64,000 bases of DNA, taken from contig WNDS01000003.1 in NCBI GenBank assembly GCA_009912235.1, positions 62,001-126,000 of the forward strand, written 5' to 3'. Positions within the stretch are counted from its first letter, which is position 1. Each line of letters starts with the position of its first letter. The position numbers and the translations under genes were made by a program. Of the stretch, positions 39,601 through 47,477 are shown one piece after another. The notes below the pieces were generated by a model, which saw nothing but the letters and a program-made list of their open reading frames with translations, was not told the DNA's origin and ran no database searches. The DNA is from Stenotrophomonas maltophilia. Its GTDB lineage: Bacteria; Pseudomonadota; Gammaproteobacteria; Xanthomonadales; Xanthomonadaceae.

Positions 39601-39719
39601 ATGGCCGGCAGCTCGCGCAGCGTCAGGCGGGTGAAGGACATCACGCCCAGCACCAGCAGCAGCAGGCTCATCACCACGGCCAGTACCGGCCGCTGGATGG
39701 AGATATCGGAAAGCTTCAT
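36594..39719 (-). CDS. RND efflux pump inner-membrane transporter (HAE1/AcrB-type)
   Basis: Proton-driven efflux pump subunit of 1041 residues. It begins MKLSDISIQRPVLAVVMSLLLLVLGVMSF and has twelve predicted helices in two six-helix blocks with two large periplasmic loops. Proton-relay acidic residues are present in GLVVDDAIVVVENVQRR (helix 4). Other signatures: TNGRAQVSIELTSNRDIEAAANDVRDAVSR, GLEGNTGRLFRELAV-type helix-5 motif and GLAAKNGILIVEF. The start overlaps the adaptor gene stop by four bases (ATGA). No outer-membrane channel gene is adjacent, as in smeMN of S. maltophilia, whose locus this could be; not verified. Confidence 0.93.
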   Translation of the reverse strand: MKLSDISIQRPVLAVVMSLLLLVLGVMSFTRLTLRELPAIDPPIVSVSVDYTGASAAVIESRITQVLEDALAGIEGIDTINARSTNGRAQVSIELTSNRDIEAAANDVRDAVSRVADRMPEEARPPEIAKVESDADPIIWFNMSSTTMDTLELSDYADRYVVDRFSSLDGVAQVRIVGRQRYAMRIWLDRDQLAARGLTTGDVETALRNENVELPAGRIESADRDFTLRVERNYIKPEDFATIPLGKVRDGYVVRMGDVAKIELASAERRAYFRSNGEPGIGLGIVKTSTANSLDVARTARAEAERVAKTLPEGTQIFVTFDNTTFIEAAVDRVYATLVEAMLLVLAVIWLFLGSFRAALIPAVTVPVCLVAAFIALYAFDFSINLLTLLALVLCIGLVVDDAIVVVENVQRRIDLGEPPLVASKRGTTQVAFAVIATTAVLVAVFLPVGFLEGNTGRLFRELAVALAAAVALSAFVALTLTPMMASKLLKPHTGQAPRGLHGFVNRRLEGLAGAYGRVLERHVDRTWIYLLVMLAALAATWGLMKILPSELAPAEDRGSFQIMIDGPEGAGYDYTVQQVQQVEALLAPHVGPDKPIVRANPRVPGGWGASEEMHTGRVSVFLQPWRQRTDSTPDVANELQQELNTLRGVRVRTQVGGGLVRSGGQPFQIVLGGPAYPEIAQWRDRVLLRMADNPGLVGADSDYKETRPQMRVNIDRQRAADLGVPVTAIGSALETMMGSRRVTTFVDNGEEYDVLVQAGRSGRATPADLAAIRVRAKSGDLVSLSNLVSLSEVAEAGTLNRFNRLRSITISAGLAPGYPLGEAIAWAQQVVAEELPQHAQVNWKGESREYQSSGSAVLLTFAMALLVVYLVLAAQFESFIHPLTIMLTVPLGVLGALVGLWVSGGTVNLFSQIGIVMLVGLAAKNGILIVEFANQLRDDGRTVRQAIIESSMVRLRPILMTSIATVVGAIPLVVAGGPGSASRGTIGIVIMFGVTLSTFLSLFVVPAFYARLAPYTRSPEAVKRELEKQEAESPSAGGHA

Positions 39720-40861
39720 CCGCCGTTACCCGCCGCCGCAGGGGCAGCACCGGCCGCCGGTGCGGGCGCGGGCGCTGCAGGCGGTGCCGGCAGGGTTTCC
39801 GGTGCCGGCGCGGTGGCCGGTGCAGTGTCCTGCGCATCCACCTTCAGGCCCGGGCGCAGCTTGCCGGTGCCATCCACCACGATGCGTTCGCCGCCCTGCA
39901 GGCCCTGCTTGATTTCCACCGCACCGGCACGGCGCGCGCCGGCCACAATGTCCACGCGCTCAATGGTGGCATCGGGCTTGATGCGGTACAGATAGGAATC
40001 GCGCCCCACCTGCACCACCGAGATTTCCGGCACCACCAGCGCCTGGCGTTCGGGGCGGAAGATGCGCACGTCCAGCAGCATGCCCGGGCGCAGCGCGTGG
40101 TCGGCATCGGCGAAATCGGCGCGCACGGTCACCGCGCGCGTGGCCGGGTCGACGCGTGCATCGACGGTGCTCACCTCGCCTTCGAAGGTACGGCCCGGCC
40201 AGGCCACGCTGGTGGCCTCCACCTTGTCGCCGTTGGACAGCGAGGCCAGTTCGGCTTCGGGCACCTGGAAATCCACGTGCATGCGGTCGATGTCATCCAG
40301 CGTGGTGATGACCGTGGTCGGCGTCACCAGCGACCCGGGGCTGACCTGGCGGATGCCGAGCACACCGGCGAAGGGCGCACGCACGCGGCGGTCGCCGATT
40401 TCCGACTGCATTTCCGCTACGCGCGCTTCGGCCGAATCGCGGATCGCTTTCTGCGTGTCGAGCGTGGCGCTGGACACCAGTTTCTGCGTGGCCAGTTCGC
40501 GTTGGCGGCGGTAGAGCTGGTCCGCTTCGGAGAACGTCGCCTGGGCCTGGGTCAGCGCGGCCTCCTGGGCCATCCCGCGCAGGGTCACCAGCGGCGTGCC
40601 GGCGGCCACCTGCTGGCCGCTTTCAAAGTGCACGCGTTCGATGATCTCGCTGACCTTGGCGGTAACCGTGATCGACTCGCGCGCCTTGGCCGTGCCCAGC
40701 GCCTGCAGCGTATCGCTCCAGGCCGAGGGCGCCACGACCTGCGCGGTCACCAGCACCGCCGCGCCTGTCTGGCGGGCAGCGACCTCCTGCTTGCCTTTGC
40801 AGCCGGCAAGTGTGGCCAGTCCCAGGCCAAGGAGTACGGTCGCTGCGCTACGTCCCAACAT
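39716..40861 (-). CDS. RND efflux periplasmic adaptor (MFP) lipoprotein
   Basis: Membrane-fusion protein partner of the downstream RND pump. The ATG at 40861 gives a lipoprotein signal (LLGLGLATLAGC, lipobox LAGC). Domains follow in order: lipoyl half (ESITVTAKVSEIIERVHFESGQQV), coiled-coil hairpin (LTQAQATFSEADQLYRRQREL...AEARVAEMQSEI), second lipoyl half (RRVRAPFAGVLGIRQVSPG), beta-barrel and membrane-proximal domains. The tail is an Ala/Pro-rich stretch (about 40 residues). A GTG 21 bases upstream is possible but makes a poorer signal. It is the first gene of the pump operon. Confidence 0.93.
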   Translation of the reverse strand: MLGRSAATVLLGLGLATLAGCKGKQEVAARQTGAAVLVTAQVVAPSAWSDTLQALGTAKARESITVTAKVSEIIERVHFESGQQVAAGTPLVTLRGMAQEAALTQAQATFSEADQLYRRQRELATQKLVSSATLDTQKAIRDSAEARVAEMQSEIGDRRVRAPFAGVLGIRQVSPGSLVTPTTVITTLDDIDRMHVDFQVPEAELASLSNGDKVEATSVAWPGRTFEGEVSTVDARVDPATRAVTVRADFADADHALRPGMLLDVRIFRPERQALVVPEISVVQVGRDSYLYRIKPDATIERVDIVAGARRAGAVEIKQGLQGGERIVVDGTGKLRPGLKVDAQDTAPATAPAPETLPAPPAAPAPAPAAGAAPAAAGNGG

Positions 40862-41278
40862 GAACACATCCAGTCTATGCACGACCGGCGAGTGTAGGGG
40901 TGGGCCGTGAAAGCCGTATGTGCCAAGCGTTTACCGCGCACGCCGGGGTGCTGCGATAGCGCCTTGAACCCCTTCCGTGCAAGGGTTGGCGGGCCGGTGT
41001 CGCCGTATGTCGGAGTGTATCCAGCGCCTGCCGGCGGGTCGGTGGATTTACGCACCTGACGGGAGGGAGTTCATTCCGACACCGAGGCCATCGGTTCCGA
41101 TCGGCATCCATCCACGCATGGCGTGGATCTACACAAGCCCGATGCGGTGCCGTTGGCCGGCAACCCGATGAATCCACACAAGTCCGCCACGGTGGTAGTG
41201 CCGGCCGTTGGCCGGCAACCTCATGATGTGGGCGGGTCCAGGCATTCATCCACGCATGGCGTGGATCTACAGCGGGCT
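40862..41278. other. 417-base gap between divergent/convergent genes with REPs
   Basis: The region holds the promoter side of the MFP-RND operon on its left and REP elements from 41094 to 41275 on its right. No protein-coding sequence is convincing; short frames here are composed of REP sequence. Confidence 0.6.
41094..41275. repeat. Cluster of REP elements of two types
   Basis: Two copies of CATCCACGCATGGCGTGGATCTACA (41103-41130 and 41244-41271) bracket two GTAG-type palindromes with GCCGTTGGCCGGCAACC cores (41148-41165 and 41205-41220). A copy of the first type recurs at 51180-51213. Confidence 0.75.
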
Positions 41279-42262
41279 TCAGACGGTGATGGTCTGGGTC
41301 AGCGATTCCCAGGTCGGCGGCTCCGGCCACGCGGCCGCCTGGTTGCCGTCCAGCACCCGCCGCAGATCGCGCGGGTCCACCTGCGGTGCCAGCACGTGCA
41401 CCAGCTCCAGTGCGTAATCACGCAGCACCCGGTCACGGGGCAGCACCGCCCAGGCGATGCACTCGGCGATCGGCGCCGGGGCCGGCCACGCGCGCAGATC
41501 CTCGTCGGCCGCACTGACCGCCATCTCCGCCAGCAGGCCCACACCCAACCCAGCGCGCACATAGGTCTTGATCAGGTCCGCATCCAGCGCCGTCAGCGCC
41601 AGGTTGGGCTCCAGCCCCAGGCTGCCGTACGCCCGCTGCAGCGATGAATTCGGCCGCGTCGACGACTCGTAGCTGATCAGCGGCAGCCCGGCCAGCGCGG
41701 CCAGGTCCGGTGCGCGGCCACTGCGGTCCAGCGCATGCCCCTTCGGCACCACCACCAGCCGCCGCCAGCGGTACAGCGGCAACGCGATGCCATCGGTCGG
41801 CTCGCTGCCGGCGGTACTGATGATGGCGATATCCGCATCGCCCTGGTTCAGCCGGTCCAGCGCATCGGCCTCGCCGGCCTGCTGCAGGTGCACGCTCACC
41901 TGCGGGTAGGCCTGCTTGATGGCGGCCACCGCCGGCGGCAGCACGAAGCGCGCCTGCGTGTGCGTGGTGGTCAGGATCAGCTGGCCCTGGCTTTCGCGGC
42001 GCTGGTTGGCCGCATAGGTGCGGATGTTGTTGGCCTCGGCCAGCACCGCACGTGCGCGGCTGATGACCTCGGTACCGGCCGGGGTGACCGATTCGAGGCT
42101 GCGCCCCTTGCGCACGAACAGCAGGAAGCCCAGCTCGTCCTCCAGCTGCTTGAGCTGCTTGGACAGCCCGGGCTGGGTGGCGTGCACGCGCGAGGCGGCG
42201 AGCGTGATGTTCAGCTCGGCGTCGGCGATGGCAACCAGGTAGCGCAGCTGGGTCAGCGTCAT
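41279..42262 (-). CDS. LysR-family regulator, CysB-like
   Basis: Transcriptional regulator of 327 residues. The N-terminal winged HTH reads MTLTQLRYLVAIADAELNITLAASRVHATQPGLSKQLKQLEDELG, cut here to fragments: AELNITLAASRVH and QPGLSKQLKQLEDEL. The 'NITLAA...QPGLSKQ' form is the CysB subtype rather than general LysR. The effector domain (LILTTTHTQARFVLPPAV, TRPNSSLQRAYGSLGLEP) matches CysB proteins that sense N-acetylserine or sulfate. It is divergent from cysK across 201 bases, which supports control of cysteine synthesis. Confidence 0.88.
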   Translation of the reverse strand: MTLTQLRYLVAIADAELNITLAASRVHATQPGLSKQLKQLEDELGFLLFVRKGRSLESVTPAGTEVISRARAVLAEANNIRTYAANQRRESQGQLILTTTHTQARFVLPPAVAAIKQAYPQVSVHLQQAGEADALDRLNQGDADIAIISTAGSEPTDGIALPLYRWRRLVVVPKGHALDRSGRAPDLAALAGLPLISYESSTRPNSSLQRAYGSLGLEPNLALTALDADLIKTYVRAGLGVGLLAEMAVSAADEDLRAWPAPAPIAECIAWAVLPRDRVLRDYALELVHVLAPQVDPRDLRRVLDGNQAAAWPEPPTWESLTQTITV

Positions 42263-42463
42263 GGCAGGGGGCCGGATCGGGGGAGATTCACTCTAGGTCA
42301 ATTACCGTGGTCAGCTTATAACCAAACGTTGTTTAAGAAAGGCATCTGGTCATTTCCGGCCGTCATATGCCGGCGCTACGGTCAGCCGGCAGCCGCTGGC
42401 CTACGCCGCCGGCCTCCCCCTTACGCCCGCCACACCGGCGCGGCCCGTTCCCGGAGCGCTTCC
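42263..42463. promoter_or_regulatory. Divergent promoter region of the CysB-like regulator and cysK
   Basis: 201 bases with an AT-rich core at about 42300-42345 (TTATAACCAAACGTTGTTTAAG), unusual in this GC-rich window and a likely regulator binding region. A single REP half (GGCCGTCATATGCCGGCGCTACGG) lies at 42357-42381 near cysK. Confidence 0.6.
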
Positions 42464-43423
42464 ATGGCCCTGTACGACTCCATCCTCGACACCGTCGGCA
42501 ACACCCCCATCGTCAAGCTGCAGCGGCTGGCGCCGAAGGGCGTGACCCTGTACGCCAAGGTCGAATCCTTCAACCCGGGCGGCTCGGTCAAGGACCGCCT
42601 GGCGCTGGCCATCATCCTGGACGCCGAGGCGCGCGGCGTGCTCAAGCCGGGCGACACCATCGTGGAAGCCACCTCGGGCAACACCGGCGTGGCGCTGGCG
42701 ATGGTGGCCGCCGCCCGTGGCTACAAGTTCGTTGCCACCATGGTGGAAACCTTCTCGGTGGAACGCCGCAAGCTGATGCGTGCCTACGGCGCCAAGGTCA
42801 TCCTCACCCCCGCGGCCGAGCGCGGCAGCGGCATGGTGCGCCGGGCGCGCGAGCTGGCCGAAGAGCATGGCTGGTTCCTGGCCAGCCAGTTCGCCAACCC
42901 GGCCAACCCGGCCTACCACCGCAACACCACCACCGCGGAGATCCTGCGCGACTTCGCCGGCAGGCGCCTGGACTACTTCGTCAGCGGCTGGGGCACCGGC
43001 GGCACGCTCACCGGCGTGGGCGAAGTGCTGAAGGTCGCCCGCCCGCAGACCCGCATCGTGGCCACCGAGCCGGCCGGCGCGGCGCTGCTGAAGGGCGAGG
43101 ACTGGAAGCCGCACAAGATCCAGGGCTGGACGCCGGATTTCGTGCCCGATGTGCTCAACCGCGACGTGGTGGACGAACTGCTCACCATCGAGGATGACCG
43201 CGCCATCGCCACCGCACGCCGGCTGGCCGCCGAGGAAGGCCTGTTCGTGGGCATTTCCGCTGGCGCCACCGTGGCCAGCGCGCTGGACGTGGCCGCCCGT
43301 GCCGAGCGCGGCGCAGTGATCCTGGCCATGCTGCCGGACACCGGCGAACGTTATTTCTCCACCCCGCTGTTCGCCGATGTGAACGAGGGTTCGGACGACG
43401 ACTGGCTGGCCGGCCTGCCGTAA
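42464..43423 (+). CDS. cysK: Cysteine synthase A (O-acetylserine sulfhydrylase)
   Basis: PLP enzyme that makes cysteine from O-acetylserine and sulfide. The 319-residue protein has the PLP-lysine motif FNPGGSVKDRLAL (Lys about 43), the asparagine loop ATSGNTGVALAM, GWGTGGTLTGVGEVL, and GISAGATVASAL. It is divergent from a CysB-like regulator. A degenerate copy of its 3' end is found downstream at 43507-43556. Confidence 0.95.
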   Translation: MALYDSILDTVGNTPIVKLQRLAPKGVTLYAKVESFNPGGSVKDRLALAIILDAEARGVLKPGDTIVEATSGNTGVALAMVAAARGYKFVATMVETFSVERRKLMRAYGAKVILTPAAERGSGMVRRARELAEEHGWFLASQFANPANPAYHRNTTTAEILRDFAGRRLDYFVSGWGTGGTLTGVGEVLKVARPQTRIVATEPAGAALLKGEDWKPHKIQGWTPDFVPDVLNRDVVDELLTIEDDRAIATARRLAAEEGLFVGISAGATVASALDVAARAERGAVILAMLPDTGERYFSTPLFADVNEGSDDDWLAGLP

Positions 43424-43448
43424 GCCATCTGCAGCGCGGCAACCTGCG

Positions 43449-43505
43449 GTAGCGCCGGGCCCTGCCCGGCGTTTCCATTTCCCGCCGGGCATGGCCCGGC
43501 GCTAC
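43449..43505. repeat. Inverted pair of REP elements downstream of cysK
   Basis: GGTAGCGCCGGGCCCTGCCCGGCG and its inverse CGCCGGGCATGGCCCGGCGCTACC form a hairpin with a 12-base loop between the cysK stop and the duplicated cysK tail. Confidence 0.75.
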
Positions 43506-43506
43506 C

Positions 43507-43556
43507 AGGATGTGAACGCGGGTTCGGACGACGGCTGGCCGGCCCGCCGTAAGCGC
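43507..43556 (+). repeat. Degenerate duplicate of the cysK 3' end
   Basis: GGATGTGAACGCGGGTTCGGACGACGG... CTGGCCGG...CCGTAAGCG repeats 43376-43425 (the codons for DVNEGSDDDWLAGLP and stop) with a few substitutions and a small deletion. Both copies flank the REP pair at 43449. Confidence 0.8.
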
Positions 43557-43569
43557 GGGACGTAAATAC

Positions 43570-43611
43570 GGGGTCGGATCCCTTTCCCTGCCGGGAAAGG
43601 GATCCGACCCC
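43570..43611. repeat. GGGGTC-family palindrome
   Basis: GGGGTCGGATCCCTTTCCC / GGGAAAGGGATCCGACCCC, a nearly perfect palindrome of 42 bases. Confidence 0.75.
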
Positions 43612-43776
43612 GTTCTGCTTCAGCGTGCATGAAGGCATCCCCCGCCATCGTTCCGTCACCGCCGTCATTCGCAGTCTGTGAGACGGTCATGACGCAGCAT
43701 CGATACTCCTTCCGCAAGACTGGGAACGGACGGCGCAGGTGGTACGCGGAATCAACGACTGGCAGGAGACGGACGC

Positions 43777-44367
43777 ATGAAGATCGAGGTTTGGCAGGGC
43801 GACATCACGACCCTGGCCGTGGATGCGATCGTCAACGCGGCCAACGAGAGCCTGCTCGGTGGCGGTGGCGTGGACGCTGCGATCCACCATGCGGCGGGCC
43901 CGGGCCTGCTGGCCGAATGCGAGCAGCTGCCACAGCTGCGCCCGGGCGTGCGCTGCCCCACCGGCGAAGTGCGTGCCACCGGCGCGCACGGGCTGCCGGC
44001 GCGCCATGTCTTCCATACCGTCGGCCCTGTCTGGCACGACGGCAACCGCGATGAGCCGGCCCTGCTGGCCAACTGCTACTGGAAATCGCTGCAGCTGGCC
44101 GAAAAACTCGACCTGCAGTCGATCGCCTTCCCGGCCATCAGCTGTGGGGTCTACGGGTACCCGCTGTACCAGGCCGCGCAGGTGGCGGTCACCGAAACGC
44201 TGGCCTGGCAGCGCAGCCACACCCAGCCGCGGCGCATCGTGCTGGTGGCCTACAACACGGCCGCCTTCAAGGCCTACCAGCAGGCGCTGGCGGCGGCCGC
44301 CCAGCCGCTGGACAGCAGCGCGCCGCTGCCACCGCTGGGCGATGCCGGGTTGCTGCCGGCACATTGA
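43777..44367 (+). CDS. Macrodomain protein (O-acetyl-ADP-ribose deacetylase-like)
   Basis: Single macro domain of 196 residues, similar in length and motifs to YmdB-type enzymes: DITTLAVDAIVNAANESLLGGGG (ADP-ribose binding, Asp and Asn), GVDAAIHHAAGPGL, and the SIAFPAISCGVYGYP strand-loop. Such proteins hydrolyse O-acetyl-ADP-ribose or remove ADP-ribosyl groups. A C-terminal tail (about 15 residues, LPPLGDAGLLPAH) is not part of the domain. No toxin or ADP-ribosyltransferase partner is adjacent. Confidence 0.9.
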   Translation: MKIEVWQGDITTLAVDAIVNAANESLLGGGGVDAAIHHAAGPGLLAECEQLPQLRPGVRCPTGEVRATGAHGLPARHVFHTVGPVWHDGNRDEPALLANCYWKSLQLAEKLDLQSIAFPAISCGVYGYPLYQAAQVAVTETLAWQRSHTQPRRIVLVAYNTAAFKAYQQALAAAAQPLDSSAPLPPLGDAGLLPAH

Positions 44368-44401
44368 GCGGGACAGACGACACGGTGGGCTACCCGGCTG
44401 A

Positions 44402-45293
44402 TCAGCCGGGATCGAGCACCAGCTGCTGCAGATCCTCGAGCAGCCGCGGGCCGGTCGGCGTCCATGCCAGTTCGCGCTGGGTCTGTGCGCTGGACGCCGG
44501 CACGTCGTGTGCTGCGAACCGGCTCAGCCAGCCGAAATACGATCCGGCCTGATCGGCTTCCACCGATTCCACCGGCAGGCCGAGGCGCTGACCGAGCACT
44601 TCGGCGATCTGCCGCAGCGATATGCCCTCTTCGGCCACCGCGTGATAGTGCGCACCGGCGCGACCGTGTTCGACCGCCAGCCGGTACAGGCGCGCCGCAT
44701 CGCCCAGCGGCACGGCCGGCCAGCGCTGTGCACCGTCGCCGATGTACACGCACTTGCCAAGCTCGCGGTAGCGCGCGATCAACGGCGTGACCAGACCCTG
44801 CGCCACACGATCGTGCACCTGCGCCAACCGCATCACCGACACGTGCACGCCGTCGGCGGCAGCGGCGGCGGCCGCCTGTTCGGAAGCCGCACGCGGATGC
44901 AGCGTGACCACGGCATCGTCCTCCTGCGCGGCCTGCCCGTCCGTGCCGGCCACGATGGCGGTGCCCGAGGTGACGATCAGCGGGCGGCCGGACCCGCGCA
45001 GCGCCGAGGCCAGGGCACCGACCACGCCCCGGTCTTCCTCGCAGCTGGCGACGAAACGGGAAAAATCGTGGTTGAACGCCAGGTGGATCACCGCGTCGGC
45101 CTGCGCGGCGCCGGCGACAAGGCTGGCGGGGTCGTCGATCGTGCGGCGGGTGCACCTGCGCACCCGCCGCACGCAGTGCCGCCTCCTTCTGCACGGTGCG
45201 GCACAGGCCCAGCACCTCATGGCCGGCACCGACCAGCTCGGCGACCACGGCCGAGCCGATGTGGCCGGTTGCCCCGGTAACGAATACACGCAT
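44402..45293 (-). pseudogene. NAD(P)-dependent SDR epimerase/oxidoreductase, frameshifted
   Basis: Extended/atypical short-chain dehydrogenase. The start MRVFVTGATGHIGSAVVAEL (45293) carries the Rossmann motif TGATGHIG. After AAGAQVH the frame breaks: an extra C in the run at 45149-45151 (GGG on the plus strand). Removing it gives RRTIDDPASLVAGAAQADAVIHLAFNHDFSRF, and the rest continues intact to the stop at 44402 with VIVTSGTAIV-type strands and YIGDGAQRWPAVPLGDAARLY substrate-side motif. It is divergent from the XRE regulator gene at 45372. Confidence 0.82.
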
Positions 45294-45371
45294 GGAACGC
45301 ACTCCTGTTGGGAAGGACAGAATCTGTGCTCCAATCCCATGCAGGTAAAGTAGTGGGCGTATACGGGTAAA

Positions 45372-46211
45372 ATGACCAACAGGATCGGCACCACGGAGGT
45401 GCCCGGCAACCGGCTGGGGGCCTATCTGCGCGACCGGCGCGCCAGGCTCGATCCAGCCGCGCTGGGCTTTCCCGCCACGCGCCGGCGTACGCCGGGCCTG
45501 CGCCGCGAGGAAGTGGCACGGCGCGCGCACATCAGCCCCACCTGGTACACCTGGCTGGAACAGGGGCGCGGGGGCGCACCCTCGGCGGCGGTGCTGGAGC
45601 GCATCGCCAGTGCCTTGCTGCTGACCGAGGTCGAGCGCGAGCACCTGTTCCTGCTCGGCCTGGGCCGGGCGCCGGAGGTGCGCTACCAGGCTGGCGCGGG
45701 CATCACGCCGCGGCTGCAGCGGGTGCTGGACGCACTGGACCCGCACCCCACCCTGATCCACGCGGCCACCTGGGACGTGGTGGCCTGGAACCGCGCGGCC
45801 ACGGTGATGCTGGTCGACTATGGCTCGCTGCCCCCGCAGGAGCGCAACATCCTGCGCTACATCTTCCTGGACCCGCGCGCCAGGGCGGCGCAGTACGACT
45901 GGGAAAGCGTCGCGCGCTTCACCGTCGGCGCGTTCCGGGTCGATGCCACCCGTGCCGGTGCCACCGAGGCGATCACACCGTTCGTCGAACAGATGTGCCG
46001 GCTGAGTGCCGATTTCGAGCGGCTGTGGCGCGACAACGACGTGCAGGGCGTGCACGGCGAGGCGATCAAGCACATCCGCCACCCCGTGCTGGGGCCGCTG
46101 GCCTTCGAGTATTCCGTGTTTGCCGTGGACGCACGCACCGACCTGAGCCTGGTCGTCTACAACCCGGTGGCCAGCGAGGACCTGCAGCGCATCCGCGCGC
46201 TGCTGGGCTGA
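45372..46211 (+). CDS. XRE-family regulator with MmyB-type ligand-binding domain
   Basis: The 279-residue protein has an N-terminal helix-turn-helix of the XRE class (LGAYLRDRRARLDPA, TPGLRREEVARRAHISPTWYTWLEQG) and a C-terminal MmyB-like PAS-fold domain (TLIHAATWDVVAWNRAATVMLVDY, RLWRDNDVQGVHGEAIKHIRHPVLGPLAFEYSVF cut here as fragments). Such proteins repress neighbouring oxidoreductase genes, which fits the divergent SDR gene 78 bases away. A shared terminator follows. Confidence 0.9.
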   Translation: MTNRIGTTEVPGNRLGAYLRDRRARLDPAALGFPATRRRTPGLRREEVARRAHISPTWYTWLEQGRGGAPSAAVLERIASALLLTEVEREHLFLLGLGRAPEVRYQAGAGITPRLQRVLDALDPHPTLIHAATWDVVAWNRAATVMLVDYGSLPPQERNILRYIFLDPRARAAQYDWESVARFTVGAFRVDATRAGATEAITPFVEQMCRLSADFERLWRDNDVQGVHGEAIKHIRHPVLGPLAFEYSVFAVDARTDLSLVVYNPVASEDLQRIRALLG

Positions 46212-46218
46212 AGCTCCA

Positions 46219-46252
46219 ACAAAAACGCCGGCAGTGCGCCGGCGTTCTTCGT
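46219..46252. terminator. Bidirectional terminator between XRE regulator and fba
   Basis: AACGCCGGC-AGTGC-GCCGGCGTT stem with A5 on the left and a T-rich flank on the right; serves the convergent ends of both genes. Confidence 0.85.
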
Positions 46253-46274
46253 TTCACAAGGCGTGCGGTACGGC

Positions 46275-47279
46275 TCAGCCGTTCCACTTGCCCAGCGCAG
46301 CCAGACCGTTGTCCTTGGCGCGCTCGTACACGGTCTTCTGGGCAGCAGCGTAGTTGCCCTTCATGTCCTTGGCCCACAGCTTCAGCGCGGCCTGCTGCAT
46401 GGCGCGGCCGTAGGAGAAGCTCAGCGGCCACGGCAGGTTGCCCAGCTGGTTCATCGCGTTGAGGTGCTCGGTGGACTGCTCGTCGCTCTGGCCACCGGAC
46501 AGGAACACCACGCCCGGCAGGATCGCCGGCACGGTGCTCTTCAGGCACATCACGGTCGACTCGGCTACTTCCTCGACGTCGGACTGCTCATCGCAGCCCT
46601 TGCCGGAGATGACCATCGAGGCCTTCAGGATGGTGCCTTCCAGCAGCACGTTCTGCTGGTACAGCGCATCGAACAGCGAACGCAGGGTAGCTTCGGTGAC
46701 TTCGTAGCAGGTCTCGATGTCGTGGTCGCCGTCCATGATCACTTCCGGCTCGACCATCGGCACCAGGCCGCATTCCTGGCACAGGGCAGCATAGCGGGCC
46801 AGCGCGTGCGCGTTGGATTCGATGCAGGTGCCCGACGGGATGCTGTCGCCGATGTTGATGACCGCACGCCACTTGGCAAAGCGCGCACCCAGCTTGTAGT
46901 ACTCCTGCAGGCGCTCGCGCAGGCCGTCGAGGCCTTCGGTGACCAGCTCGCCCGGGCAGCCGGCCAGCGGGTGTGCACCCTTGTCCACCTTGATGCCCGG
47001 AATCATGCCGTGGTCGGCCATGTACTTGGCGAACGGCACGCCGTCCTTGGTCGACTGGCGGATGGTCTCGTCGTACAGGATCGCGCCGGAGATGTGGTCG
47101 TTGAGCTTCGGCGTGGTCAGCAGCAGCTCGCGGTAGGCCCGACGGTTCTCTTCGGTGTTCTCGATACCGACGCCGGCGAAACGCTTGGCGATGGTGGCGG
47201 TGGACTCATCGATGGCGATGATGCCCTTGCCCGGGGCAACCATGGCCTGGGCGGTTTCAGCCAGCTGTTCGATGCTCAT
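46275..47279 (-). CDS. Class I fructose-bisphosphate aldolase
   Basis: Cleaves fructose 1,6-bisphosphate in glycolysis. The 334-residue protein is the animal-like class I type: GKGIIAIDESTATIAKRFA, ENRRAYRELLLTT, SGAILYDETIRQ, KVDKGAHPLAG, FAKWRAVINI, PMVEPEVIMDGDHDIETC and the Schiff-base lysine in LLEGTILKASMV near residue 213, with FLSGGQSDEQSTEHLNAMN. It is followed on the same strand by no gene and preceded by pyk, so this is part of a glycolytic neighbourhood (fba-pyk-HAD-pgk). Confidence 0.95.
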   Translation of the reverse strand: MSIEQLAETAQAMVAPGKGIIAIDESTATIAKRFAGVGIENTEENRRAYRELLLTTPKLNDHISGAILYDETIRQSTKDGVPFAKYMADHGMIPGIKVDKGAHPLAGCPGELVTEGLDGLRERLQEYYKLGARFAKWRAVINIGDSIPSGTCIESNAHALARYAALCQECGLVPMVEPEVIMDGDHDIETCYEVTEATLRSLFDALYQQNVLLEGTILKASMVISGKGCDEQSDVEEVAESTVMCLKSTVPAILPGVVFLSGGQSDEQSTEHLNAMNQLGNLPWPLSFSYGRAMQQAALKLWAKDMKGNYAAAQKTVYERAKDNGLAALGKWNG

Positions 47280-47477
47280 GTACTTCCTAAGACGGGTGCG
47301 GGAAACCGCGATTATAGCCGCCCCCGCACGTGACCTCGACGTGCATGCGAAGTGGAAACGCTTCCAGAACGCGGCACAGGACAGGAATTGTCCTGTGCGG
47401 TTCACACAGTGGTCAGAGCACTGTCACCGCAGTGCGGGGCCGGCCCACAGGGGAGCCGGCCCGCAGGCGCGTATCGG

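Larger units (their letters stand above)
43424..43776. other. 353-base repeat-rich gap after cysK
   Basis: Carries an inverted REP pair, a degenerate copy of the cysK tail and a GGGGTC palindrome, then about 160 bases of unremarkable sequence before the macrodomain gene. No gene supported. Confidence 0.6.

Noticed and set aside
41094-41275. Repeated ~25-bp units that could be read as a CRISPR array
   Set aside because: Units are palindromic REPs of two types at irregular spacing, with no uniform spacers and no cas genes.
43777-44367. Macrodomain protein as part of a DarTG-like toxin-antitoxin pair
   Set aside because: No DarT-like ADP-ribosyltransferase gene on either side; the domain is of the general deacetylase type.
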